A stretch of 64,000 bases of DNA, taken from Halanaeroarchaeum sulfurireducens (GTDB taxonomy: Archaea; Halobacteriota; Halobacteria; Halobacteriales; Halobacteriaceae). Location of the stretch: contig NZ_CP008874.1 in assembly GCF_001011115.1 (NCBI RefSeq), forward strand, positions 1 to 64,000, written 5' to 3'. Positions 25,122 to 33,955 of this stretch are shown in pieces. A program made the translations under genes and the position numbers. The number at the start of each line of letters is the position of its first letter. Position 1 is the first letter of the stretch. The notes beneath the pieces were generated by a model. That model saw only the letters and a list, made by a program, of their open reading frames with translations. It was not told where the DNA came from and did not search any database.

Positions 25122-26603
25122 ATGACCACCGCGCCAGGCGGCGAGGGACGGGACGATGAAACGGCGTTCCCGCTGGGCTTTCGTGCGATCCTCGATCGGA
25201 TCGGGACGCCGCTGTTCGTTCTCGACGCGGACGGCGATGTCGTCCACTGGAACGAAGCGGCGACCGAATTGACGGGCGAGACCGAAGCCGAAGCGATGGC
25301 CAAAGAGCACGTTTCGGAGGCGTTCTACCACGACGGCCGTCGGGCGAAGACGCTCGCCGACAAGGTCCTCGAGGCACCGGAGACCGCCGACGAGAAGTTC
25401 GGATTGCCGACCGTCGACACCGCCGACTACACGCTCTACCGGGACCAGAGTACGATGCTGGACGCGAACGGGAACAAACGTCACATCAAGTTCAGCGCCG
25501 CGCCGCTATACGAGGGCGACGAGCTCGTGGGCGTCGTCGAGATGGTTCAGGACCGGACGGACGAGGTACGACAGAACCGGCGGACGGTCGAACTGGTCGA
25601 GGAACTCGAGGCGACGATGGCAAAGATGCAGGAGGGGAATCTCGACGCCCGTGCCTCCGTCGAGGTCGACGAGTACCTCGACGCCGAGCTGGCGGCGGTG
25701 GCCCACTCGCTCAACGAGATGGGCGAGCAACTGCAGGCGCTCGTCGGGGACGTCTCCGCTCGAACGGCACACCTCGATACGGCGACGGCGGACGTCGCAG
25801 AGAGCGCCCAGGAGATCAACCGCCTCGCGGACGAGCAGTCCGAACGGACGGGGGCAGTGGCCGACGAGGTGTCGACACTCTCCACCACCGTCCAGCAGGC
25901 CGCCTCCCGGGCGGACGACGCGGGCGAGACCAGCCAGCAGGCGCGACAGCAAGCCCTAGAGGGCCGCGAGCGGGCAGACGAGCTTCGCAGCCTCATGCAC
26001 GACGCGGAGGCGGCGAATGAATCGATCCGCGACGATGTCGCGGCGGTCGGGGACGCGGTCGATCGAATCGAGTCGGTGATGGAGGCGATCGACGTGATCG
26101 CGACCGAGACGAGCTTTCTGGCGCTTTACGCCAACGTCGAGGCCGCCAAGGCGGACGACGGTGACGGTGTGGCCGTCGTCGCGAACGAGATCAGGAACCT
26201 CGCGAAGACGACGCGGACACGGATCGACGAGGTCGAATCCGCCGTGGACACGATCCGGAGCGACACCGAGGAGGCCGTCACGAGCATCGAGACGACGGAA
26301 TCCCGGATCGAGGCCGGGGTCTCGGAGGTCGAGGAAACGAAGGACCTGCTGTACGACGTCGCGGCGACTGCCGGGGAGGCAGTCGAGGACATCGAGGAAG
26401 TTTCGGCCGTGACCGACGATCAGGCCGAGAGCGCGGGGGAGATCGCCAACGTAATCGCTGACAGCCAGGACAAAGCCAGTACCGTCGCCGAGGAGATTTC
26501 CGACATCGCCGCCGCGACCGAGGAACAATCACAGCAGGTCGCGGAGATCGACGCGGTGATCGCCGACCTCGCCGGCCGCGAGGAGGACGACTCGCCCGAT
26601 TGA
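25122..26603 (+). CDS. soluble PAS-domain taxis transducer (Htr/MCP-like)
   Basis: A 493-residue cytoplasmic signalling protein without transmembrane helices. An N-terminal PAS domain (~17-145; GTPLFVLDADGDVVHWNEAA) is followed by a HAMP-like linker (EGNLDARASVEVDEYLDAEL) and a long coiled-coil signalling domain. The hairpin tip reads IATETSFLALYANVEAAKAD and GDGVAVVANEIRNLA, recognisable but diverged from the canonical QTNLLALNAAIEAARAGE tip. AT-rich TATA sequence lies at 25092-25110. The ligand is unknown. Confidence 0.85.
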   Translation: MTTAPGGEGRDDETAFPLGFRAILDRIGTPLFVLDADGDVVHWNEAATELTGETEAEAMAKEHVSEAFYHDGRRAKTLADKVLEAPETADEKFGLPTVDTADYTLYRDQSTMLDANGNKRHIKFSAAPLYEGDELVGVVEMVQDRTDEVRQNRRTVELVEELEATMAKMQEGNLDARASVEVDEYLDAELAAVAHSLNEMGEQLQALVGDVSARTAHLDTATADVAESAQEINRLADEQSERTGAVADEVSTLSTTVQQAASRADDAGETSQQARQQALEGRERADELRSLMHDAEAANESIRDDVAAVGDAVDRIESVMEAIDVIATETSFLALYANVEAAKADDGDGVAVVANEIRNLAKTTRTRIDEVESAVDTIRSDTEEAVTSIETTESRIEAGVSEVEETKDLLYDVAATAGEAVEDIEEVSAVTDDQAESAGEIANVIADSQDKASTVAEEISDIAAATEEQSQQVAEIDAVIADLAGREEDDSPD

Positions 26604-27188
26604 GCGCGACTTGCGCCACAGTAAATAGTTTTCACGCGGGCGCGAGCGGTCGCGTTGGGGATGAGTCGAGACGGGGAACCACGAGCCAGCGAGACGGAGA
26701 GGAGCCCACTCGAATTCGCCGATTGGCGGCACAGTCCGAACCCGCTTTCCCCGCATCCGTCCGAACCCGCTTTCCCCGCATCCGTCCGAACCGGTGATGT
26801 ACCATTTGGGATCCCAGCAATCACCCCGTTCTAACCGAAAATCCGCCCGCCGCCGTTCGATGTATCGGCCGACTGAATTCCGTCCTGTTCCGGGATTTCG
26901 AATCGAGCCCCATCCTCCATACCGTGGGCCACTTCAGACGCGCCATCGACCCGATCGCCCGGGGAGGACCGATGTTTCTTGTGGAATATCGGCCCGATAT
27001 TCATACTCGTTTGGACATGATAGATGGATAAGCGCAGCCGAAACATAGGGAAATAGTGGGGGGGGGCACACCGCTCGATGGCGGAGGAGGGCGGCCTCGC
27101 GATCCACAGCGGGGAAGTGCGGCTCTAACTCGGCCCTGGCCGTCATTGACATACAATACTTATGTGGATGGCCGCCCCATCTTTCGGC
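26604..27188. other. intergenic region with short repeats
   Basis: No convincing gene. It holds a 25-bp tandem repeat (26734-26792), a nine-base G run at 27058-27066 and the uspA promoter (TATA-like AATACTTATG near 27152). A 71-codon minus frame at 26831-27046 has no recognisable domain and I do not call it. Confidence 0.5.
26734..26792 (+). repeat. 25-bp tandem repeat
   Basis: Two identical 25-base copies starting GTCCGAACCCGCTTTCC, plus 9 bases of a third copy. Confidence 0.9.
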
Positions 27189-27632
27189 ATGTACAGCATA
27201 CTGGTCCCCGTCGACGACAACGAGGAGCGGGCAGAAATGCAGATAAACACCATCGAGTCACTCCCACCGATCGACGACAAGGTCGAGGCGCACGTCCTCT
27301 ACGTCTACGAGGAAGTCGAGACCCCCGGCGAAGGCGATGGCTTCGCGTCCGCGTACCTCGACGACGTCAACGCGTCCCTGGACGAGCTCCGCGATCTCCC
27401 GGAGACAGTGGAGACGACCGTCGACGCGCTTGAGGATCTGGGCGCCGCCGTAACCGTCCACGAACTCGTCGGCGATCCAGCCGACGCAATTCTGTCCACG
27501 GCCGAGGACGTCGACGCCGATGTCGTCATGATGGGCGTCCGCGATCGGTCGCCCATTGGCAAGGTGGTCTTTGGGAGCGTCAGTCAGAAGGTCATTCTCG
27601 GAAGCGAGGTGCCGGTCATCGTCGCGCGCTAG
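27189..27632 (+). CDS. universal stress protein (UspA family)
   Basis: A 147-residue Usp with the expected first strand MYSILVPVDD and the C-terminal ATP-binding loop MGVRDRSPIGKVVFGSVSQK (G-2x-G-9x-G(S) type). It probably binds ATP and dimerises; its role is unknown. The start at 27189 is chosen because the first strand follows directly and a TATA-like element lies ~30 bases upstream. Confidence 0.9.
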   Translation: MYSILVPVDDNEERAEMQINTIESLPPIDDKVEAHVLYVYEEVETPGEGDGFASAYLDDVNASLDELRDLPETVETTVDALEDLGAAVTVHELVGDPADAILSTAEDVDADVVMMGVRDRSPIGKVVFGSVSQKVILGSEVPVIVAR

Positions 27633-27804
27633 CCCGAAACACGATCATCCGACCCGACGAGTCGGTTCAATCCGCGAATTTTCGGCGGCGAGGTGGCAAT
27701 TTCGGCCGCTATCGATCGAAATTTAGTGATTGCAGTTGGCAATCCAATAAATATTGGGGGCTGGTTGGAAACGTTTATTTGATAGGGATATAATCTTGAG
27801 TCGT

Positions 27805-28866
27805 ATGTCGATGGAAAACCTGAACCGCAGGGACTTATTGAAGGGTGCAGCCACGCTTGGCGTAATTACTACGGCCGGATGTACCGGTGGTAACGGTGAC
27901 GACGATGGTGAAGATGGCGGCGGTGAAAGCTACCAGGTCACTATCGGTGCGACCTCCTCGAACAGTTCCTCGCAGGCGGCCGCACAGGCGCTCGCTCGTG
28001 CCGCGAACGAGCACAGTGATACCGTCAGTATCTCACCGCAGGTCACCGACGGCTGGACGGCCAACCTCTACGAGTACGACAGCGGCAACATCCCCGCGAT
28101 GGCGGTGGACAACAACTCCCTCTCGAAGGCGATCAACGAAGAGGGACCGTTCGCGGACGACCCCGTCGACACGTTGCCCCAGCAGGGCTTCATGTTCACC
28201 TCGCTCCAGATTCACTGGGTCGGCCTCGAGGGCTCCGGTCTCGAGTCCACCGCCGACCTCGAGGAGGGCGGCTACACGATCTACCCGATCCAGCCCGGCT
28301 TCGGGACCCGTCTCCTGACGGAGGAGGTCATCAAGGAGGCCGGCATCTGGGAACAGAACGAGATCTACAACGGTGACACGGGCGACGTGCCCGGTGCCGT
28401 CGAGGAAGGTCGGGTCGACGCGCTGTGTGTCTACGGCGCCAACGGCGTCGAGCTCTCCGGCTGGGTTCAGGAAGTGGACGTCCGCAGCAATGAGGGTCTC
28501 TATCTCCTGGAGGTCGACGACAACTTCCGCCAGGCGATCAAGGACGTGCCGGGCGCCATCCTCGAGGAGTTCGAGCCCTACGGCTACGAGCAGGACGTCT
28601 CCAAGATCACCGATACGGTCGTCTCGTGGTCGCTGGCGGCACAGTGGGCGTTCGGGCCCGACATTCCGGCTGAGGCGACCAAGGAGATCGCTCGCCTCGC
28701 ACACGAACACCACGACACGATCCGTGAGTCCGACCCCACGACGCTGGACTACTCCGATCCCGAGGTCATGACCACGACGGTCATCCCCGAGCTCGAAATT
28801 CATCCGGGCGTCGCCGAGTTCTTCCAGGAGAACGACATCTGGAGCGACGACTGGACGAGCGCGTAA
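27805..28866 (+). CDS. TAXI-family TRAP transporter solute-binding lipoprotein
   Basis: A 353-residue substrate-binding protein of the TRAP-TAXI type. The N-terminus MSMENLNRRDLLKGA has the twin-arginine motif, followed by a hydrophobic stretch and lipobox TTAGC, so it is exported by Tat and lipid-anchored outside the cell. A short acidic linker leads to the periplasmic-binding fold. It feeds the fused permease encoded next. Substrates of TAXI systems are often dicarboxylates or glutamate; not predictable here. Confidence 0.88.
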   Translation: MSMENLNRRDLLKGAATLGVITTAGCTGGNGDDDGEDGGGESYQVTIGATSSNSSSQAAAQALARAANEHSDTVSISPQVTDGWTANLYEYDSGNIPAMAVDNNSLSKAINEEGPFADDPVDTLPQQGFMFTSLQIHWVGLEGSGLESTADLEEGGYTIYPIQPGFGTRLLTEEVIKEAGIWEQNEIYNGDTGDVPGAVEEGRVDALCVYGANGVELSGWVQEVDVRSNEGLYLLEVDDNFRQAIKDVPGAILEEFEPYGYEQDVSKITDTVVSWSLAAQWAFGPDIPAEATKEIARLAHEHHDTIRESDPTTLDYSDPEVMTTTVIPELEIHPGVAEFFQENDIWSDDWTSA

Positions 28867-28929
28867 CGCGGCTGGCACCGATCCGTGGCGGCCGTCGCCA
28901 CGAACACCAAATTATACACCTGCAATATC

Positions 28930-30972
28930 ATGGACGATACGGACACGCAAACGAATTCAGTGGCATCCGGTGACGAAGCGGACCCGATTCCGGCGACGGC
29001 GGACACGTCAATGTGGCCCACCGGCCACGAGGAATCGGGCTACCGGAAGGTCCTCGAGTTGCTCACCACGTACGGATCGGTTCCGTTCTGGCTGATGATA
29101 ATCTACTACGCGTCCACGCAGTTCTGGCCGCGTGCGAAATACGGGGTCCTCTTCCTCGGCGGAACGCTGCTGTTGTACATCCTTTCCGAACTCCCCGATG
29201 CCATCGAGGACCGCGATTATCTCGACGTGGGTGCCATGGTCGCATCGGCGATCATCTCAGCGATAACGACGGGATACCTCTTTTTCAATTTCGAACGACT
29301 GTACGTGGGGAGTCTGGGGTACGCGCTCCCGCACGAGTACGCCATCGCAGCCGCGTTCACGCTTGCCATCATCTTCCTCACGTGGCGGTCGTTCGGATCG
29401 ACGTTCCTCATCGTCGTTATCGTGGGTATCGGCTACGGGCTCGTCGGCCCCTGGATGCCCGGCGTGTTACAGCACGGCGGACTGACGACGACGCGAACCC
29501 TCCGGGTTCTGGTCCTCAGCATGGACGGGTTCTTCGGCTTCCTGAACCAGTTGGTGGCGGCGTGGATCGCGCTATTCCTGCTGTTCGCCGGCCTGCTGAA
29601 GACCTACGGGGCGTTCGACCTCATCTTCAGGGTCGCCGTTCGGTCGGCGAAGTACCTCGACTCCGGCATCGCCCAGACGGCCGTCATCGCGAGTGCGATC
29701 ATCGGCTCCATCAACGGGAGCCAGACCGCGAACGCCGGTATGACCGGTTCCTTTACGATTCCGCTGATGAAGGACGCGGGCGTGCGCCCCGAGAGTGCGG
29801 CGGCCATCGAATCGGTCGCATCCACGTCGGGGCAGGTCCTCCCGCCGGTCATGGGGGCGGGCGCGTTCATCATGGCGTCGCTCATCACCGGAATCACGTA
29901 CGTCGACGTCATCATCGCTGGCTTGATCCCGGCGGCGATCCTCCTCATTTCGATCTTCCTGGCCGTCCACTACGTGGCGGCTCCACAGATCGGTGAGACC
30001 GATCCCACCGACCACCTCGACACCACGATGAGTCGGTCGTCCATCGCCTTCGAGAGCGTCAAGTACGGCATCCCGCTGTTCATCCTGATCTACTACCTCG
30101 GGATCGTCCAGTACACGGTCATGACCTCCGCGCTGTACACGGCGGTGAGCATGATCGCGATGGGTGTGATCATTCCCGTCCTCCGCTCGCTGACGATCGA
30201 CGAGGATCCCGTTCCGAAAACGATACGGCGCGTCATCGTCCAGACGGTCGACGGATTCCGTGAGGGGATCATCGTGCTCGCCCCGGTCGCCATCATCCTG
30301 GCGTCCATCAACGGCGTGGTCGACATCCTGATGGCCACCGCCGTCCCGACGGCCATCTCGCTGGCGCTGATGGACCTCTCCGGTGGGGTGATGTTGATCG
30401 GTGTCATCCTCGCGATGGTGATCAGTATCCTCCTGGGTCTCGGCATGCCGACGACGGCGGCATACACGGTCGTGGCCCTGTTGATCGCCCCGTCGCTCAT
30501 CAGCCAGTTCTTCGTCCCGGAACTCGCCTCCCACTTCTTCGTGTTCTACGCGGCGATCCTGGCTGGGCTGACTCCGCCCATCGCGACGACCGTCGCGGTC
30601 GCCGCGGGCATCGCTGGCGGGGACTTCTGGGGATCGGCCTACGACTCCATCAAAATCTCCCTGCCGCTGTTCGTCCTGCCGTTCACCTTCGTCTACCACC
30701 CCGAAATCCTCGGCGGAAACCTTGCACCCAAGACGCTCATCGCTGGCGCCGCGGCCATGATCGGTGCCATCGCGATGATCCACGGGATCAACTACCGCTT
30801 CCCCTACGGATCTATCCGCACCTACGCGACGCGGGCGGTGTTCTTCGCCGTTGGTGTGGTGGCGATGACCTTCCCGGACCGGAATTTCCAGTACGGCGCC
30901 ATCGCGATCATCGCCGTGCTGTTCGGGCTTCACTATCTCCAGAAGAAAACCGACGTCGCCCTCCCCGTCTGA
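28930..30972 (+). CDS. TRAP transporter fused 4TM/12TM permease
   Basis: A 680-residue membrane protein joining the small (DctQ-like) and large (DctM-like) TRAP subunits, the normal form in TAXI systems. About 16-18 hydrophobic helices are visible. Signature stretches are GSINGSQTANAGMTGSFTIP, STSGQVLPPVMGAGAFIMA and GLGMPTTAAYTVVA. It uses an ion gradient to import the ligand delivered by the lipoprotein. The start at 28930 avoids an upstream stretch lacking similarity. The 63-base gap to the binding protein suggests one operon. Confidence 0.9.
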   Translation: MDDTDTQTNSVASGDEADPIPATADTSMWPTGHEESGYRKVLELLTTYGSVPFWLMIIYYASTQFWPRAKYGVLFLGGTLLLYILSELPDAIEDRDYLDVGAMVASAIISAITTGYLFFNFERLYVGSLGYALPHEYAIAAAFTLAIIFLTWRSFGSTFLIVVIVGIGYGLVGPWMPGVLQHGGLTTTRTLRVLVLSMDGFFGFLNQLVAAWIALFLLFAGLLKTYGAFDLIFRVAVRSAKYLDSGIAQTAVIASAIIGSINGSQTANAGMTGSFTIPLMKDAGVRPESAAAIESVASTSGQVLPPVMGAGAFIMASLITGITYVDVIIAGLIPAAILLISIFLAVHYVAAPQIGETDPTDHLDTTMSRSSIAFESVKYGIPLFILIYYLGIVQYTVMTSALYTAVSMIAMGVIIPVLRSLTIDEDPVPKTIRRVIVQTVDGFREGIIVLAPVAIILASINGVVDILMATAVPTAISLALMDLSGGVMLIGVILAMVISILLGLGMPTTAAYTVVALLIAPSLISQFFVPELASHFFVFYAAILAGLTPPIATTVAVAAGIAGGDFWGSAYDSIKISLPLFVLPFTFVYHPEILGGNLAPKTLIAGAAAMIGAIAMIHGINYRFPYGSIRTYATRAVFFAVGVVAMTFPDRNFQYGAIAIIAVLFGLHYLQKKTDVALPV

Positions 30973-31026
30973 GCGCGCGACTCGGTGTGTAAACGCTTTT
31001 TTCACGCTGTCGTGTATCGACGTAGC

Positions 31027-32301
31027 ATGGACTCCCGCATATCAGGGTTCTACAAGCTGTCGGTCGAGGACCGCCGCGAGAAAATCGGCGAACTGGCGGA
31101 CCTCTCCGAGGACGCACTCGAGGCACTCGGCGGCGTCGGCCTGGACGACCGTCGGGCCGACACGGTGAGCGAGAACGTCATCGGCACCCTCGAGTACCCC
31201 CTGTCGGTCGCGACGAACTTCCGCATCGACGGCGAGGACACACTCATCCCCATGGCGGTCGAGGAGACGAGCGTCGTCGCGGCGGCGTCTTTCGCCGCCC
31301 GCATGGCTCGCGAGGAGGGTGGGTTTCGGACGGACGTCAGCGGCCCGGTCATGATCGCACAGATCCAGGCCATCGACGTCGACGACCCACACGCCGCGAA
31401 GATGCGCATCCTCCAGGCCGAAGACGATCTCATCGAACAGGCCAACGAAGTGGACCCTGTCCTGGTCGAACACGGCGGCGGCTGTGAATCCGTCGAGGTA
31501 CGCGTCATCGAGACGCCCCAGGGCGAGATGGTGGTCACACACCTCATCGTCAACGTCCAGGACGCGATGGGCGGGAACGCTGTCAACTCGATGGCGGAGG
31601 CGCTCGCCCCCGAGATCGAGTCGCTGACCGGTGGTGAGGTCGAGTTGCGCATCCTCTCGAATCTGGCCGATCGTCGACTAGCCCGGGCCACCTGTCAGGT
31701 GCCGCCCGAGGCGCTCGCAGTCGAGGACAGCGACCTCTCCGGCGAGGAGGTTCGCGACCGGATCGTCGACGCCTGGGCGTTCGCGGAGGGCGATCCCTAC
31801 CGGGCGGCCACCCACAACAAGGGTATCATGAACGGTATCGACGCGGTGACGACGGCGACGTTCAACGACTGGCGTGCCATCGAGGCGGGGGCGCACACCT
31901 ACGCCGCGCTCGGCGGATACGACTCGCTGACCACCTACGAGGTCGACGAGGACGGCAACCTCTCGTGTGCCATCGAGTTGCCCATCCAGGTCGGTACGGT
32001 GGGCGGCGCGACCCAGCTCCAGCCAGTCGCCGGCGCCGCCATGGAGATCCTGGACGTCGACTCCGCGGACGAACTGGCGGGCGTCTTCGCCGCGGCCGGA
32101 CTGGCCCAGAACCTGGCCGCGCTCCGGGCGCTCACCAGCGAGGGCATCCAGCAGGGACACATGAGCCTCCACGCGAAGAACATCGCCATTCAGGCCGGTG
32201 CCCCCGGCGACCTCGTCGACGAGATCGCCGAGCGGATGGTCGAGGAGGACGCCGTCCGCCAGGACCGGGCCGAGGAGCTTATCGAAACGCTGAGCGAGTA
32301 G
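31027..32301 (+). CDS. mvaA: class II HMG-CoA reductase
   Basis: Interconverts HMG-CoA and mevalonate, precursor of isoprenoid membrane lipids. The 424-residue protein has class II signatures: SENVIGTLEYPLSVATNF, VEETSVVAAASFAA (catalytic Glu), QDAMGGNAVNSMAEA (Asp), THNKGIMNGIDAV (Lys) and GHMSLHAKNIA (His). Class II enzymes are bacterial in origin; in some it is degradative, but in archaea that lack class I it can serve synthesis. A second HMGR may exist outside the window. The start is the ATG at 31027. Confidence 0.9.
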   Translation: MDSRISGFYKLSVEDRREKIGELADLSEDALEALGGVGLDDRRADTVSENVIGTLEYPLSVATNFRIDGEDTLIPMAVEETSVVAAASFAARMAREEGGFRTDVSGPVMIAQIQAIDVDDPHAAKMRILQAEDDLIEQANEVDPVLVEHGGGCESVEVRVIETPQGEMVVTHLIVNVQDAMGGNAVNSMAEALAPEIESLTGGEVELRILSNLADRRLARATCQVPPEALAVEDSDLSGEEVRDRIVDAWAFAEGDPYRAATHNKGIMNGIDAVTTATFNDWRAIEAGAHTYAALGGYDSLTTYEVDEDGNLSCAIELPIQVGTVGGATQLQPVAGAAMEILDVDSADELAGVFAAAGLAQNLAALRALTSEGIQQGHMSLHAKNIAIQAGAPGDLVDEIAERMVEEDAVRQDRAEELIETLSE

Positions 32302-32521
32302 AACGGTTCGTACCAGCTCTGCGTGAATCGAACGGTTCGTAGCAGTTGGCACAATATTGCCGTCTCCTCCCATGATATATTGTGTCATGGAATAGCCCCT
32401 CCAATTCCCGTATTCGGGGGTTACGCCGAGGTAACCGCGGAGAACTCCGCGTTCACGGACCTCTCCGTCGGGGCAAAAGCCCAACACATTTATGATGTGG
32501 CCGGTATAGTGTTGGATACAG

Positions 32522-33163
32522 ATGGCAATACTCTCCGATCAGAACCGCGGCGACGTCGAGGAAGTCTTCGCGGAGATGACCGACGAGGTCACGGCATACG
32601 TCTTCACGGACGATTGTGAATACTGCGAGGACACCGTCGAGCTCAACGAGGAGCTCGCGGAACTCTCCGATCTGTACACCCTCGAGGTTCACGACCTCGA
32701 CAGCGAACTGGCCGAACAGTACGACGCCGACCGGTACGGATCCGGACCCGTCACGATCCTGACGGACGGCGAACTCGAGGGCGTCCAGTACTTCGGCATC
32801 CCCTCGGGCCAGGAGTTCGGCGCGTACGTCCGCGATATCGTCGCCGTCTCCACCGGCGAGACCGGCCTCGACGACGACATCAAGGCCGAACTGGCCGAGA
32901 TCGACGAGCCGGTCAACATCAAGGTCTTCGTCACGCTGACCTGTCCGCACTGCCCGCGCGCCGTCGAGACGGCCCACAAGTTCGCCATGGAGAACGACAA
33001 CATCACCTCCGAGATGGTCGAGGCCCAGGAGTACATGGAACTCTCCCAGGAATTCGGCGTCCAGGGCGTCCCCCAGGTCAACATCAACGATCACGACGGC
33101 GAGTTCACCGGTGCCCAGCCCGAGCCGCAGTTCCTCGAGCAGGTCAAGAACGCGCTGAACTAA
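32522..33163 (+). CDS. glutaredoxin-like protein disulfide oxidoreductase
   Basis: A 213-residue protein with two thioredoxin folds, each with a CxxC centre: CEYC near residue 38 and CPHC near 141, each in the first-strand position. The cis-Pro loops are GSGPVTIL and GVQGVPQV. This matches the archaeal PDO family, which moves electrons between dithiols and may support disulfide formation or reduce partner enzymes. TATA-like TTTATGATG lies ~32 bases upstream. Confidence 0.88.
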   Translation: MAILSDQNRGDVEEVFAEMTDEVTAYVFTDDCEYCEDTVELNEELAELSDLYTLEVHDLDSELAEQYDADRYGSGPVTILTDGELEGVQYFGIPSGQEFGAYVRDIVAVSTGETGLDDDIKAELAEIDEPVNIKVFVTLTCPHCPRAVETAHKFAMENDNITSEMVEAQEYMELSQEFGVQGVPQVNINDHDGEFTGAQPEPQFLEQVKNALN

Positions 33164-33225
33164 CGCCGCGACACCCGTTCGTTCTTTCGAACCCGTGACC
33201 GCGAGAAACCGCTCCGGACCGACTC

Positions 33226-33262
33226 CTTGACATCCTCCCCGCCCTGAAGGGCGAGGCTTCCG
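33226..33262 (-). repeat. solo IS1341-type element end
   Basis: TTGACATCCTCCCC, a hairpin (GCCCT-GA-AGGGC) and GAGGCTTCC form the typical haloarchaeal right end, but no tnpB lies beside it. Confidence 0.6.
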
Positions 33263-33325
33263 CTTGCTATACGTCACACGTACGTCTGACGCACGTCTGA
33301 CGTACGGCAGCCACGCGCGGGCGCC

Positions 33326-33438
33326 GTTTCAACTGGAAATCGCCCCACGGCAGTCCAGATCCGGTTCGAGATCTCCACTCGAAATCCGAAAACCACACTA
33401 CTACGGTGCGGTGTTACCCCTTTGTTTCAACTGCAGTC
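33326..33438 (+). other. cluster of ORB-like motifs
   Basis: At 33413-33436 a site shares ACCCCTTTGTTTC-R-ACTG (17 of 18 bases) with the left ORB of the origin. At 33326-33340 GTTTCAACTGGAAAT matches the ORB dyad core with two changes. A weaker inverted core (TCCACTCGAAAT) sits at 33374-33385. The cluster overlaps the end of cgi121. It could bind Orc1; the DNA is not AT-rich. Confidence 0.45.
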
Positions 33439-33955
33439 ACTTTTCGACGTCGAGCAAGGCGACGCGCTCGCAGACCAGCGCCTGCAACGACGCGTCGGTC
33501 GCCGCTCGCTCCCGATCCGTGACGTCGAAAAACGTGGCGATGCGGTCCGGGTCCGACAGCGCGAAGGCCTCGCCCGGCCCGAGCACCGATTCGACACGGT
33601 TCGCGACAGACACCTCGTCGGGGCCGTCGACGACCACGAGAACGGGGGTGGTTCCCGCTCCGATCCCCATCTCCAGGGCCCGCTCGATCTGTCGTCGGCC
33701 GGCCGCATAACAGAGTATCTCGACCGCTCGGTCCTCGGCGACGTTCTCGTCCCGGTCCATCGACCGATTGGCGTGGTCGACGGCCGTCTCGAGGTGGCGT
33801 CTCCCCGCCACGTAGCGGGCATCGAAGGCCTGGACGGCCGTTCCGGATGTGCTCGCATCGGCGAGTTCTGCCACGAACGCCTCGATCGACGCGAATGCCG
33901 GGACGTCTGGTGGGAAATCCTCGCCGACGTGGATCCGACCCTCGACCACTCGCAT
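33437..33955 (-). CDS. cgi121: KEOPS complex subunit Cgi121
   Basis: A 172-residue protein matching archaeal Cgi121, the KEOPS/EKC subunit that binds the tRNA 3' end for t6A modification. Recognisable segments are FDARYVAGRRHLETAVDHAN and VEILCYAAGRRQIERALEMG, then a strand TPVLVVVDG. The start overlaps the hel308 stop (ATGA), so translation is coupled. This gene pair is common in haloarchaea. Confidence 0.88.
   Translation of the reverse strand: MRVVEGRIHVGEDFPPDVPAFASIEAFVAELADASTSGTAVQAFDARYVAGRRHLETAVDHANRSMDRDENVAEDRAVEILCYAAGRRQIERALEMGIGAGTTPVLVVVDGPDEVSVANRVESVLGPGEAFALSDPDRIATFFDVTDRERAATDASLQALVCERVALLDVEK

Noticed and set aside
26831-27046. 71-codon minus-strand frame as a gene
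   Set aside because: No recognisable domain, no promoter and no neighbour to support it.
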